DNA of 64,000 bases from Thuidium tamariscinum (taxonomy: Eukaryota > Streptophyta > Bryopsida > Hypnales > Thuidiaceae), in the NCBI GenBank assembly GCA_947034885.2, contig OX344756.2, forward strand, positions 18,348,098 through 18,412,097. Direction: 5' to 3'. The translations under genes were made by a program, and so were the position numbers. Shown piece by piece: positions 1 to 10,536 of this stretch; position 1 is the stretch's first letter, and every line of letters starts with the position of its first letter. The notes below the pieces were generated by a model. The model was not told where the DNA came from, did not search any database, and saw nothing but the letters and a program-made list of their open reading frames with translations.

Positions 1-112
1 TACACTTGCATTACCAATAAACCTTGTAGTCCGATGGTCATCAGTCCAACCTTGCCACAAGGAGAAATAAGGATCTTCCACTTTGTGTACAATGAATGGT
101 GTCGCTGGCCAT
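1..112 (-). pseudogene. coding-like fragment, product unrecognised, cut by window edge
   Basis: Read on the minus strand this stretch is open to the window edge and has protein-like composition, including the run HKVEDPYFSLWQGWTDDH. An in-frame stop lies just upstream, and the bases before position 104 end in AG, so it could be an exon start. No family is recognised. It lies downstream, on the same strand, of the coding-like pieces at 981-1133 and 1240-1619, so all may be exons or remnants of one gene that continues left of the window. A chance open frame is not excluded. Confidence 0.3.
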
Positions 113-980
113 TAACCTAACCTCACCACCACAAAACATCTAAGAAATTGGAAGCGCCTAACCACAAATACAAAATGAGATGATATTGGTGACTACTAGC
201 AACAAATCCCCCATGAAGGAAGGTACCAAGATAAAATTCAAAAATTCCAACCGGATCCTCTTCCCCAAACAACATATAAGCAAAATTTCAAATAAAATTG
301 AATACACAATATGTATTCATCTACAAACCTCACACAAACTCTCAAGACAAAGAAGACATCTAACCTTCTCCCACTTCTCCATCCATGACTTCTTCAATTT
401 CTCTTCAAACTTAAGAAATAATAACTTTTTAGAAAGTTAGAAAATTCTACTAACTCTTTTCAAATTTTCATCTTCATATGTTTTTTCAAAGAAAAACTAA
501 AGTCTAACAAAGTTTTGGTATCAAATAAGAAGAGCAATAGACCCTTCTTTCTTCAAATTCTTATAATTTTTAGCATGCTAATTCAAATAACTCAAGTCAT
601 AATTCTTTGGAAAGCTACAAAAGAGTTCTAAAATACCTCAAAATTTCAAGGAAAAAAGGTGAAACACACAAATAGCAGCGAGTGTTCGAATCTCCACTCC
701 TCATCGTTAATTACGTGGCAACAAACCCTTCTCCACACAAATACTCATAACTCTTCATTCTCAACTCCAAATTTAGCATAAAAGGTCTCTTTAGAAGCGT
801 AAAAACAAGATAAATAAACTTTGTAAATTTTAATGCAAATTTCTTTTCTAAACAAAACATATAGCTGCTTGAACATTCAATTTATTTTTACTACAACACA
901 CACATCAAACCTCAAACTTCAATAGCAACATCACTTTCCATAGAAGTAAGGTGGAAGATATCACCTAAGGTACAAAACTC
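113..980. other. AT-rich stretch without a supported gene
   Basis: Only a short open frame with Asn/Ser/Phe/His-rich low-complexity content is present on the plus strand near 180-440. It has no homology signal or splice context that I can see. It may be intron or decayed sequence between the minus-strand fragments on either side. Confidence 0.4.
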
Positions 981-1133
981 CTAAGAATAGGCTAGATCAT
1001 CCCTTGTGTATGCCACTTGGGCTTCTAAACACCTATTGGCCCCATAATTTTCACTTCTAAGTAAATTACTAACCATTTTCAAGGCTAATTTCTCTTCAAA
1101 AGTCAAAACTAGATAGCAAACAACCACCATTCT
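981..1133 (-). pseudogene. coding-like fragment, product unrecognised
   Basis: The minus-strand reading contains FEEKLALKMVSNLLRSENYG and then CLEAQVAYTRDDLAYS followed by a stop. The composition is more protein-like than the AT-rich surroundings. No domain is recognised. It is on the same strand as the pieces at 1-112 and 1240-1619 and may belong to the same broken gene. There is no clean start codon or convincing splice pair. Confidence 0.28.
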
Positions 1134-1239
1134 TCTAATTTTCAACTTCAAACATAAAAACAAAGTACAAAACTTTAGAAATAACTATATGTTAAAACTA
1201 AAATCAAAAGGAGGTAAAAAGTGAAGTTGAAGTAGAATA

Positions 1240-1619
1240 CTACTCCATCTTCAAAAACTTAAGAATGCGCTTGATGGTGGCAACAACATAATTTGCATGC
1301 TCAGTTTTTGCTAATGGATTGACTGGACCTTCTAACCAACGTTCGTGGCTACAACTACCCTCCACTAGCTGAGTCATACCAAAATAATGATTGATGTTTT
1401 TGCCCTGATAATTTGCCTCAAATGTCACTTTACGAGTGCTCGGTTCAACACACCCAATTTGAAATAGGATCACTAAAGTACAAACATCTCTATTGAAATT
1501 ACCGTGTCATTGCCGCTCCATACAAGGTTGTTTGAGCAATCGAGAAGGCCCAACTTCATCTTGTAGATGAATTCACAATGGTTCTGAAACCATAGGCTCA
1601 AGTGATAGATCCGGTAACT
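1240..1619 (-). pseudogene. two adjoining coding-like fragments in different frames
   Basis: On the minus strand, 1619-1473 reads as an open protein-like segment (for example HLSLWFQNHCEFIYKMKLGL) ending in a stop. A second open segment at about 1471-1240 follows in another frame (for example NHYFGMTQLVEGSCSHERWL). The switch of frame suggests either a decayed gene with a frameshift or two exons with an unseen short intron. The product is not recognised. The GC content is higher than in the flanks, which is why I list it. Confidence 0.33.
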
Positions 1620-2095
1620 AAAACAAAGAGGAATCTAGTTCAACCTTTAGTTGAAAGTCTAAATCTTATAACTCCATAAAAACCCTCCAATTTGATAGTG
1701 TGGAGTCAAACCTCAAATCCAAACATAAACTCAGGAATTAGAATAAACTAATTGATGAAAATGGTCTATATTTTCACCCCTTTATCAGTCCAATAGCATC
1801 AAGTATCATGTTGAAGCCATCAAAAACTCCATTAATAAGCTTCTCTTTTGAATTCATACAATCTCTTAAAATATAAAGTTTTTAAATTTTTTACAAGTTG
1901 TTGAAGTTTTTGGCACGACAATGGCTCAAATTAAATCTCACCAAGATCAACCACTTATAATTTTTTAAGAAATCAAAGGCACTTATGAAGGGAAACGATT
2001 TTTCTTGAAGAAAAATCAACGATGTGTGATTTTCTTGAAAGAAGGGAGAGAACTAATGCAATCAAGGAGCGATTGACACTTTGGGGCACATTGTA
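1620..2095. other. AT-rich stretch, nothing recognised
   Basis: No open frame of note, no terminal repeats and no RNA-like hairpin was found here. Confidence 0.4.
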
Positions 2096-3006
2096 AATGT
2101 TTTTGACTATGTTTTCACCAAACATGGTCTACAATTGTTATTTCTCATACAAGTATCAAAATTTGGGAAAAATAACATTTTTTGACACATTTAACCATAA
2201 AATCTTGTAGTATGCCAATTTGAAAGATGTAGAAAAAATTTCAAAATCTTATACCACATGGATTGCAAGTTATTAATGTTTGAATTGTAAAAAATCATTT
2301 TTTGGGCCCTACAAAAAATTGGATAGTTGCACTTCACAAGGTCACATTTGTATGAAAAAAAGTTCAAATTTGTGGTTATTCCTTGGATTTATTCTTCAAG
2401 GCAAATTGTATACATACTTGAAAATTTTCAAATTCATTTGGAATCACACAACATATAACATATAAGAAGAAAATTATTTTAAATACTAAATACTAAATAA
2501 TTTATTTATGGAATTGAAATATGCCAATTCCAATGGTTAAAATGTTATAATAAACAATATACACCTATTACTTTTATTTTTTCCAAAAATATTAATAAAT
2601 TGAATTAAATAAAGGATTTCAAAATTTATTCTAGTGTAAGGATTCAACAACTACTAATAAACTACCCCAAACTAAAACTCTTCGTACCTTTTGATTCATC
2701 AATCAAAATAGAATGATTCAAAGCTTATTTAGATATAAATCTAAGAAAATAATTTTAAATTTCTATTTCTTTTTTAAAATTTAAAGAATATTTTTTTAGT
2801 CCAATCTGCCTATTAAGCAATGAACTACATATCTTACAATAATTTTTAACCATGTAGTCAAAAGTTATGAAAGTTGTTGGATCTTAAAGGTAATCCTTGA
2901 AAAATGTTGTGTGAAAATTTCAAAGAAAAAACAAAAAAATTCCATTTGTAGTGAGCTTCTTAGAATCACTATGTTGCCAAAAAAATACAATTTGGGCATT
3001 TCGGGG
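2096..3006 (+). mobile_element. diverged relative of the TTAA/CCC element at 14004
   Basis: The body is clearly related to 14004-14923. Shared landmarks include an ACATTTTTTGACA block near 2175, the GATGTAGAAAAAATTTCA block near 2226, the GGCCCTAC/CACTACA region near 2310, and the CACTATGTTGCC block near 2970. The right end reads GGGCATTTCGGGG followed by TTAT. The left terminus is not clear and may be truncated. It has no coding capacity and is a non-autonomous DNA element. Confidence 0.55.
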
Positions 3007-3182
3007 TTATATGTGACAAATAAATATGTGGTAAAATTACATTTATACAAAATTAGATTTCATAATTAAAAAGAAAATGGGATTTCTAAGTGAAGATGAA
3101 ATAAAATTACACAAATAAATGCAAAATGAAATCTCACTAGGAAAAGATATAGTTTCAAAAATAAAAAGTACAAGAAATTGAA

Positions 3183-3709
3183 CCTCTAAATGCCCAAGGC
3201 ACCAAAATTTGATGTTTGAAAAACTTTGAAGTTAAATAAAAACTGAACAAGTTTTATTTTAGTAGTTTCTATTTTTGGAAAGTTTTTTTTGAAGTCTAGT
3301 TTCAGTATCAAAAATCCGATTAGGAAAATGAATGATAGTGATTTTTATGTTCAACATTTTGTTCAAGGCTAAAGTTATAAATTGATTGGAGTTTTGCATG
3401 TTAGGCTTTTTAACCTCATATTTTGTTAGTCATCAACTTTTCAAATTTGACTTGCAAAAATAGGATAGAAAGACTTCACATCACTTTTGCAATTTTAACA
3501 CCCTTGTGGTCAAACATTATAATCCTTCACTCCATAAGTGATATATATATATTTATTATTATTTTTTCCTATGCAATCTCTAATATGTCTAGTTTGAATT
3601 TATCCACTTACCATTTTAAAAAAATTGATACAACTTATCAAAATATTGGCATTTTGTTCAATTTAGAGCAAATTCTCATAAGTTCAAAACACACCTTGGG
3701 CATTTAGGG
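3183..3709. mobile_element. short TIR element with TTAA-type target site
   Basis: Inverted ends are visible: left CCTCTAAATGCCCAAGG and right CCTTGGGCATTTAGGG. The right flank is TTAA (3710-3713) and the left flank is TGAA (3179-3182), one mismatch from TTAA. It contains no transposase. The ends resemble those of 14004-14923 (TTAA then CCCCTAAAGGAC), suggesting one group. TTAA targets and CCC-starting ends are hallmarks of piggyBac, but without a transposase this assignment is tentative. Confidence 0.55.
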
Positions 3710-3713
3710 TTAA

Positions 3714-4019
3714 CAAATGAACATGAAAGGAAACCCAGTAAGGGAAATCAAACCTCCGAAAGGTAAACTAAAAACAAAACAAAGAAAAACAAAATAAATT
3801 TTACAAACGAATACAAGACAAAATATTTTTAGGTTCATAGGATATAAAGTTTAACAGATGAAGATAACATGAAATCCAGTAGGAAAAATGATATGGAAAT
3901 TCAATGAGGATAATCTAAAGGTAATTCATCAGTAAAAATGACATGTTGCTTGATCACATCAATTAACCCTTGAAGGACGGAGTGAAGGACGGAGTGGTGG
4001 CTCTGAAAATCATGCATTT
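3714..4019. other. AT-rich flank with a possible further TTAA/CCC element end
   Basis: TTAACCCTTGAAGGACGG at 3963-3980 closely resembles the left end of the element at 14004 (TTAACCCCTAAAGGACG). A directly repeated 12-mer, GAAGGACGGAGT, follows. I could not find the matching right end, so this may be a solo or broken terminus. Confidence 0.3.
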
Positions 4020-4545
4020 TGATATCATGTGACATCATCCACTATGATTAAGCCAAACATATCCATAGGAAGTCAAAGTACTATAGAAGATCTTCACTTT
4101 CCACCCCCAATACTGAGGATGAATAGAATTTGCACTTCTGTCCAACAAGGAAAGATTCTTTGTCATTTGAAGGACACCAAACATTTGTGGTGGCATTCAA
4201 GAGTTAAGTTCCATCGAAGGAAAGAAATTGGCAATGTTAACACATGAGTATCAATGCACATTCTGAGGCTGGCAATGCAAATTCCTATCGGATGGGCAAA
4301 CAATCCTCATGACACAAAGAGCCAGTGTTGTTGGTTGGATATCATCTTCATTTTGAACCTGCATTAGTTTTTTGAGATGAAAAAATAATTGTATACAAGA
4401 AGAATCTAAAAACAAGCGGGCATTTTCAACCATCCAGTAGGGGTTCTGAAATGGACATGTGAATTTTGGAAAAATGAACTCTAGATGACAATGGAACTTG
4501 ATGAGATTTGTTTGTACTTTTACAATGGATGGTTTAAGAATCACA
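4020..4545. other. region open on both strands, no gene called
   Basis: Both strands carry open stretches with plausible composition: minus 4544-4251, including HLKKLMQVQNEDDIQPTTL; plus 4029-4247 and 4255 onward, including MQIPIGWANNPHDTKSQCC. Neither is recognised, and neither has convincing start or splice context. GC is somewhat higher than in neighbouring DNA, so a decayed gene fragment is possible. Confidence 0.25.
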
Positions 4546-5125
4546 CTTAGTTCATTCCTAACTAAGTGGCTAGGTGTCTACTAATTTAATTCAAAATTAA
4601 AATTCATTATTCAACCACCTTCTTATAAGCATTGAAAAATCTGAAATAATGATTAAATCAAGCATTCATTTCAGATTTAGAAAGGAACACTTTTAGAAAC
4701 CATTTCAATTACTTTACACATATTGCAATGCTAGTTTTTGAACAAGCCCTGATTTTTTTTCAAACTATGCATGGATGGATGGGTTTCCAAGGGCCTATGC
4801 TCACAAATAGGGACCTACACCAGATTGTGTTTGAAAATTCATAACTAATTCAATAATGCTTCAAAAAATATGAAACAACTTGTGTTAGATTCCTCATCTA
4901 TTTCTCTTTGATTGAAAAATAAGTTAAAAATATTTTCATCTCAAGAGATACATGAAAAAGATGGACCAGCCCTTAGGTGAGCGATTACTGAGCCTCCTCC
5001 CTTATTGGGTTCCCTGGATTAATTCCCAATAAATTCCCGGGTGAGTCCCATATATGAGTGTTTGCAACATGTGTCCAAAATTCCTGTGAATAAATTTTTT
5101 ACAGGTGACTGTTAACTTGGAAAGT
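4546..5125. other. intergenic, nothing recognised
   Basis: AT-rich, becoming moderately GC-rich after 4970. No open frame, repeat terminus or RNA gene is supported. Confidence 0.35.
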
Positions 5126-5369
5126 TCATTGGGAAATGTGGGACTCTGGGTGTTTCATGGCCTTCGGGTGTCCCACGGCCTTTGGGTGTGTATCAGCTTT
5201 GGGCATGTTTTTCAGTAAAGCTCCACCCTTGATGGGTTTCATCACAAAAGGCAAAAAAAACCAGAGTGGGTAAAAGGGGAGAAAATATGCTGCCTTGCTC
5301 TTGAAAGGTTCAGAACCACATAACTTGACACACATCAATTGGACCAAACTGGGGCCAAACACATGAGCC
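5126..5369 (-). pseudogene. coding-like fragment interrupted by a Mutator-type element
   Basis: The minus strand is open from the TSD at 5369 down to a stop at 5126. It includes a hydrophobic run (AAYFLPFYPLWFFLPFVM) and a Pro/His/Lys-rich tail with repeated HPKA. If the element at 5370-6563 and one TSD copy are removed, the frame stays open across the junction into about 6572-6595, then meets a stop. No start codon or known domain is visible. It may be a gene fragment disrupted by the insertion, or simply an open stretch of moderately GC-rich DNA. Confidence 0.28.
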
Positions 5370-6563
5370 CCGGGGAGATTACTTGCGATTTTTAGAAAAC
5401 TACGTGAGTTAAAAGATAGGGTCTATTTAATTCAAAGGGGATAAATTTTATATATATGTAGAACTACTATAGGGTTTTCGAAATGTCACATGTCCTATTA
5501 TATATAAATTAGGCTATGTATAAACATCATCTAGTAGTAATTTTTATTAATAAATTAGCCTTTACAAATAGGGTTCATATAAAAAGTTTGTGATACAGTG
5601 AGTATAGATGTAAACAAATTTTTTTAATTGAATGAGAAAACTTACACAATTTAGTAAATCTAAGGATGTTTTTCAGGAGATTTATTGTTATCATCAAATA
5701 ATTCTAGCATGTACATACAAATTTTTCCTTAAGTATACCAATTATGTAACATGTAAAAAACTACTGTTCCAAGACAAAAGAATTGAGCTGTAAATTTACA
5801 ATGAGGTTGTACTATGGAGATTTGTGTTCACACAAAGCACCCATTAAAAAATTGGTGTAGAGTGTGCAACATTTGCATGGAATCTTTTCTATACTTTGAC
5901 ACTACAAACTCTAGATTTGCTTCAACTACTTGAACATATACTTGTAAATGTTTAGAATCATCTTTTTTTTACTAGTGTTTAATAAACACTCTTTTATTTT
6001 TTGATTCTAAATTCAAAACCATTGTAAATGCATATGTAAAAATAAAATATATAGTCTCTATATAACAATAGTGGTCATATTCTTGGATTAATCTACAACG
6101 TTTTTAGAGTGTCAATTTCTCATGTTGTTCATGTTATATTTCTAGTATTGGTGTTTTTCTTAGTTTTAGTATCATAACTATATTTAATGTTTCTATGATG
6201 TTTATTATTCACCATATTAGGTTGTTTAGAATACATGGCATAGAATTTAGAATATTTAAAACTATTGTTGCATTTTACATTTTTATTTGTCGTTTGAAAT
6301 TGTACTACAATACAAATAGTGCACATATTAAAAAAATAGTGTATATGTAAGACACTACTTTTATAGTGTGTTGTAAATGGATATGAAAAAATTAGACATG
6401 TAAATTTTGTATATAAGATAGCCTAACTATAAAAACCAAATGATTGAATTTATATGTAAAAATATGGTCATTTTAATTGCTAAAATGAAGGTAAATAGCC
6501 CTATATTAAATACCCTCTTAACTCAGGTGTATGCTTAAAATTACAAGGAGTGATCTCCCTGAG
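5370..6563. mobile_element. non-autonomous Mutator-like element (MULE), 9-bp TSD
   Basis: The element is flanked by the perfect 9-bp direct repeat ACATGAGCC (5361-5369 and 6564-6572), the TSD length typical of Mutator-like elements. Its ends are long degenerate inverted repeats: left GGGGAGATTACTTGCG and then GTGAGTTAAAAGATAGGG; right end reversed AGGGAGATCACTCCTTG and then CTGAGTTAAGAGGGTA. The interior is very AT-rich with no transposase, so it is a 1.19-kb deletion derivative or MITE-like copy. Confidence 0.8.
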
Positions 6564-6572
6564 ACATGAGCC

Positions 6573-6710
6573 TTTCTACGAGGATCCACCCCAGCACTTC
6601 AGCAGTGCATGTGGGCCTTGTATGAGGCTCCACCTCAAAAAAGTGTACACCATTTGAGTCCATTCATTTTTGAGGGTGCATCATCTTTGAAGACTGATGG
6701 AATTGTATGC
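6573..6710. other. flank between the MULE and the PIF/Harbinger MITE
   Basis: Moderately GC-rich sequence continuing the disrupted region left of the MULE. No feature beyond the open frame discussed at 5126-5369. Confidence 0.3.
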
Positions 6711-6713
6711 TAA

Positions 6714-7264
6714 GAGCATCTCCATGCCTGCACACCAAAGGGCTGGAAAATGATAATGTGGTGTGTTTGACCTGTGGCATTGCCCCATGCCAGACACGTC
6801 AAATAGAAAAATCAACCAATAAACATTTCAAAGTAAAAATGCCACTGAATTATTGTGGGTCTTCCCCATGCCTCATTGTACTCTGATTTGTTTAATTATG
6901 GCACATTCTCAGAGAATGTTTGGCCATTTGGAGCTTTGAAGTCCCACACTTGGCCTGACTATTCCACCTGGCTTTATAAAGGTGGTCCTTTGGTTTGGGA
7001 GACGTGTTTAGTGAGTGAATTAACAGTGTAAGAGCAGCCCCATAGGCACACGGCCAAACAACACTGTAAGTGTTGTGGGCCATTGATTTTCTTCTGACAA
7101 AGAGGATCAATGGCCCACAACACTTATAGTGTTGCTTGGCCGTGTCCCTGTGGGGCTGCTCTAAGCATGGGGAATCTAAGATTATGAACGACCTTCACTA
7201 GTCATCAACCCACGCCAAACCCCACTTGGCGCCCCTGCTTGAAAGGTCTGACATGGGGATGCTC
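6714..7264. mobile_element. PIF/Harbinger-type MITE (outer)
   Basis: Ends are GAGCATCTCCATGCC at the left and CATGGGGATGCTC at the right, inverted with one mismatch. They are flanked by TAA on both sides (6711-6713 and 7265-7267), the 3-bp target typical of PIF/Harbinger (Tourist-like) elements. It has no transposase. A second MITE of the same type is nested at 7032-7161. Confidence 0.75.
7032..7161. mobile_element. PIF/Harbinger-type foldback MITE (nested)
   Basis: The element is almost entirely palindromic: left arm GAGCAGCCCCATAGGCACAC, right arm GTCCCTGTGGGGCTGCTC, and a central inverted ATTGATTTTC/GATCAATGG region. TAA flanks both ends (7029-7031 and 7162-7164). It sits inside the larger MITE, so it inserted later. 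Its RNA would form a long hairpin. Confidence 0.78.
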
Positions 7265-7267
7265 TAA

Positions 7268-7860
7268 GCACTTCAAAATCATGCATGTTTGGAGAGTGAA
7301 TTGAAAATTCAAGAGGCCACACCATCCATTTAGGCTAACTAATCGTACTCTGGAACTAGCTGAGAGATCTTTCCCTCCTTGGCAGCAAGACGCTACTTTG
7401 TGACCAGCAACCAGATACAAACAGCAGACAGTGAAGCTGGACTATCCCTTGAAAAAATGCAGCCTTCCCCTCCCTTCCCCCAACACCAAAAAAAAGATAA
7501 CCATTGATTAATTTTAGAAGAAAAAATCAAAAATCTTCTTCTCCTCTAGATGATCAGAATACCAGATTTGTACATGTGAATACACAAATATGCAAACAGA
7601 TACCAAAACATGATACGGATACATCTATGGCTATAGAAATATGACTACAAATATTAGAATGTGATATGGATACGAAAATGCAAAGGCATCAATTCATATT
7701 GCTTGGTCTTGAGATTACTTTTGGAAATTATATAGAGGAGGTTGTTAATTTTAACAAACCTTGTACTTTAAATAAATCAAATCTCCACACTAGGAAGGTT
7801 TCTTGGAACTTGTGTCATATTATAGGTTGCTAAAGCCATTGCAAAGGTTAATACCCACAA
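7268..7860. other. intergenic, no gene supported
   Basis: Mixed-GC sequence up to about 7450 and then AT-rich. Short open frames occur but carry no recognisable motif. Confidence 0.35.
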
Positions 7861-7862
7861 TG

Positions 7863-7890
7863 ATGGGGGTGGGGATGGGGGTGGGAGGGG
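7863..7890 (+). other. G-run cluster, G-quadruplex candidate
   Basis: Five runs of three or more G separated by one to three bases (pattern TGGGGGTGGGGATGGGGGTG, then GGAGGGG) lie in otherwise AT-rich DNA. This fits an intramolecular G4 on the plus strand. No gene is adjacent. Confidence 0.4.
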
Positions 7891-9398
7891 AAGCCGGTAT
7901 GCGAAGGGGGAGCTGTACAACCCGAGGTTGCCCTCAAAGGAGGAAGCATTGAAGCAAAGACAATGGGCCCTTCCAGGTTGCTGGCGCTGAAGGTCTGTAG
8001 CACAGTTTGGGAAGAAATTTTAGCTTAACTGGCTAAAATCCTACATTTTCTTGGACCAACAAGATGTTTGAGGTATATTCTCGGCAATGTCTTTAGAAAT
8101 TAAAGAATATTCTCTTTTTTCCTTTAAAATGATTTAAAAAATTAAAAAAAATTTGAACTCAATTCAGAAATTCTTGATTTCAACCGGCTAACTTGTAATT
8201 AAATGCCAGCCTGTGGCTAGAGCAGTGGGTAGTTCCCCGGTGAATACGTTGTGTTCCAAATTGAGCTTGAGGAGGTAGGAGCAATTAGTGATTTCAATGG
8301 GAGTGGGCCTATTGATTTGGTTATGGATTGAAAAATTAGAAAATTACTTTTACTTTGATTTTGACTATGGCAACAAAGTAGTGTAACTAGTGTTTGTAAA
8401 GATATAAAGTAGAGGTATCTATTCCCAACCAGGGACCTATACCCAACTTGTAGAATGCAGCTATTTTCAACTAAGGTCTGAACATATTTCCATCCAAAGC
8501 TTGGTATGTGTTTTTTCCTCCATTTCAAGCTTGGGTCCAATAAGATCCTGACACATGTTGAAAAGTAGAGAGTAAGAAAGTAGGAAGTAGGAAACTGTAG
8601 GAAAGTACTTAGTCTACTATTAGAATTGAAAGAGTCTAAACATTGGCTATTAATCTGGACAACTTTTTGGCTTCCAAAAATTATAGTAATTTCAATTTGG
8701 GGAATAAAATTCTCAAAAATTTGCAACCCCCATATTTCCTATCTTCCTACTTAGAAAAATTTCACTTGTGTCATACGGCTTACAATTTGCATGAAAATTA
8801 CTTAAGAGATCAACTATGGGTACCTCTACCTTATATGTAAAAATATGCAAAAATTCAAGAAAGGATTCCAGTGCTAATTCATTACACCCATTGCTTAGAA
8901 AATGTAGGTTGTCTTTTGAGTGGATAGTGATGAAGACATCCACCCAAAAGACAACCAAAAAAGTATGCCAAATTTTTTTTTAATTTAAAAATCCCCCTAC
9001 CCCCCCTTTCCTAGATTACACAAAAATTAATTATCTCCCATCCCTCCCCTCCCACCTCTTGTTATAATTTTCAACACTAGTGAATTTGACAATCAATATG
9101 GGATTATCTATTTATCTCCCATCCCTCCCGTCTTGTATCTCATATCTACTTCCAGATCCGTATCCATTTGTATTTAACCATATTTCCAATTCAATATTTA
9201 TACCATAACCATCAAATTTGTACCATACTTGTACTATATCTAGGAGTTAAATTGAATGGTATAGATGAAGCACTACCCTGGAGATCAATGGTAAGGGAGG
9301 GGGTCCTTCCTTTTTTTTAATCAATGGTTATGTTTTTTCTTTTGTAGGGGGGTCTTTTAATCGACGGCTCTTGTTTTTTCTTCCCGTGTGTGTATGGA
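7891..9398. other. possible decayed retroelement sequence, no gene called
   Basis: Near 8305-8385 the plus strand contains a WLWIEKLENYFYF-like run that vaguely recalls the Trp/Leu/Tyr-Phe pattern of Ty3-type gag, but stops follow quickly. The minus strand has a long Ser/Leu/Phe-rich open frame at 8726-8217 and another at 8958-8713, neither recognised. C-rich tracts lie at 8990-9055. I do not call a gene. Confidence 0.25.
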
Positions 9399-9528
9399 CC
9401 AGGTAATTGCAAAGTAGGCCAAGTTATTAAAAATAATCGTCGGTTAGAACCTTACAAGCCACAGGGCGGCTCGGTAGGTCCTAACCGGCGATTATTTTTA
9501 ATAACTTGGCCTACTTTGCAATTACTGG
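9399..9528. mobile_element. near-perfect 130-bp foldback (MITE or hairpin locus)
   Basis: Left arm from 9399 (CCAGGTAATTGCAAAGTAGG) and right arm to 9528 (CCTACTTTGCAATTACTGG) are complementary for about 50 bases with very few mismatches. They continue inward through AGTTATTAAAAATAATCG. The loop is a short GC-rich segment around 9455-9475. No target duplication is obvious. It is likely a MITE foldback; an RNA copy would make a miRNA/siRNA-like hairpin. Confidence 0.7.
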
Positions 9529-9539
9529 ACATAATGTCA

Positions 9540-10040
9540 ATGTCTATTTGACTTCTTTGATTGTTGAACCAATCAAAATATGCCACAACGGCAATAGTCT
9601 TTTACATTTAGATTTTGTTAGATGGATCTGCACTCACAAAGTTAATATTGGTTGATAGAGGAAGAGATTTCTCTTAGATTTCTCTCAATCCTAGACCAAT
9701 AAAATCTCTACTTCATACCACCTTGCTGAAGATTTGCACAAGACAAATATTGAGCATTATCAGTCTTAATCTACTTTTCCTTAAACCAATTGAAGCATGC
9801 CACGACAACCTGCATTGACATTATGTGTGGGTTTCTGTAATCACAAGATATAAGGGCAAGGAGAACTGACCCCCTCGCTTGGCTACTCCGGTAAAATGTT
9901 GTGATTTTTAAATTTTTCACACAATTTTTTTTTTGCAAATTTTGAATTCATATTTGTGATCAGAAACCCCAAATTAGCTAGGTGGTGAAGAAAGTAGGGG
10001 TGATCACGGCCCCAACTAGGGGGCTTTTTGTTTTGGTTGC
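9540..10040. other. intergenic; weak retroelement-like trace
   Basis: On the minus strand around 9790-9735 a run reading KTDNAQYLS recalls the integrase-core TDN motif of copia-type elements, but stops and frame changes surround it. No LTRs are seen. From 9900 to 10040 the DNA is AT-rich and then rises in GC toward the gene promoter at 10.2 kb. Confidence 0.22.
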
Positions 10041-10194
10041 TCCTCTGCTAAAACATGGTAACACGAGCGAGGGCACCGACTCCTTCCCAGAACCTAAATT
10101 CCACGAAGACGGAGGCCCAGCCGCAAACCCATCACCGCCACGGTAACTCCAAGCCGAATGAATAAGCCTTCCCTTCCACGAAACTCATTCACAT

Positions 10195-10203
10195 CCACGT
10201 GGC
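10195..10203 (+). promoter_or_regulatory. G-box / ABRE-type motif
   Basis: CCACGTGGC, an ACGT-core G-box with the ABRE-like GGC extension, lies about 110 bp upstream of the TATA box of the CYSTM-like gene. Further ACGT cores (AACACGTT, CCACGTTG) follow within 40 bp. Such clusters are bound by plant bZIP factors in ABA and stress responses; this role is inferred. Confidence 0.5.
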
Positions 10204-10305
10204 AGCAACCCAACACGTTCACCGGCCACGTTGCCGCGTGCAGTTAGCTCCCACCTCGAAATATCCCTGTCGACACTTGGCCCCTCCCCTCACCGCCCTC
10301 CTTCT

Positions 10306-10314
10306 CATATAAAG
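10306..10314 (+). promoter_or_regulatory. TATA box of the CYSTM-like gene
   Basis: CATATAAAG lies in a GC-rich promoter about 225 bp upstream of the ATG at 10537. This would put transcription start near 10335-10345 and give a 5' UTR of roughly 200 bases. Confidence 0.55.
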
Positions 10315-10536
10315 CCCTCTCTTCCTCCGCCGAGGCCTTCAACGCATACATTGATCCAATTCCTGTGTCCGGAACGATCAATCCCAAGACCACTCCGAGG
10401 ATTGTTGGACTTTGAGAGTAGATTGTTGGGAAAGCTTTGGAAAATCTTCGATCGCAGATTTCGTACTCGTCATACAATTCGGAGAGTAGAGTGTTGCAAC
10501 TAGAGAGAAGTAAAGCTTTTTGACGAAGTTTGCAAG

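Noticed and set aside
8217..8726. 169-codon minus-strand open frame
   Set aside because: Ser/Leu/Phe-rich composition as expected of a reading opposite AT-rich DNA; no motif, no splice context and no duplicate to test conservation.
9735..9790. KTDNAQYLS reading suggestive of a copia integrase
   Set aside because: Too short and surrounded by stops; no LTRs, primer-binding site or other pol motifs nearby.
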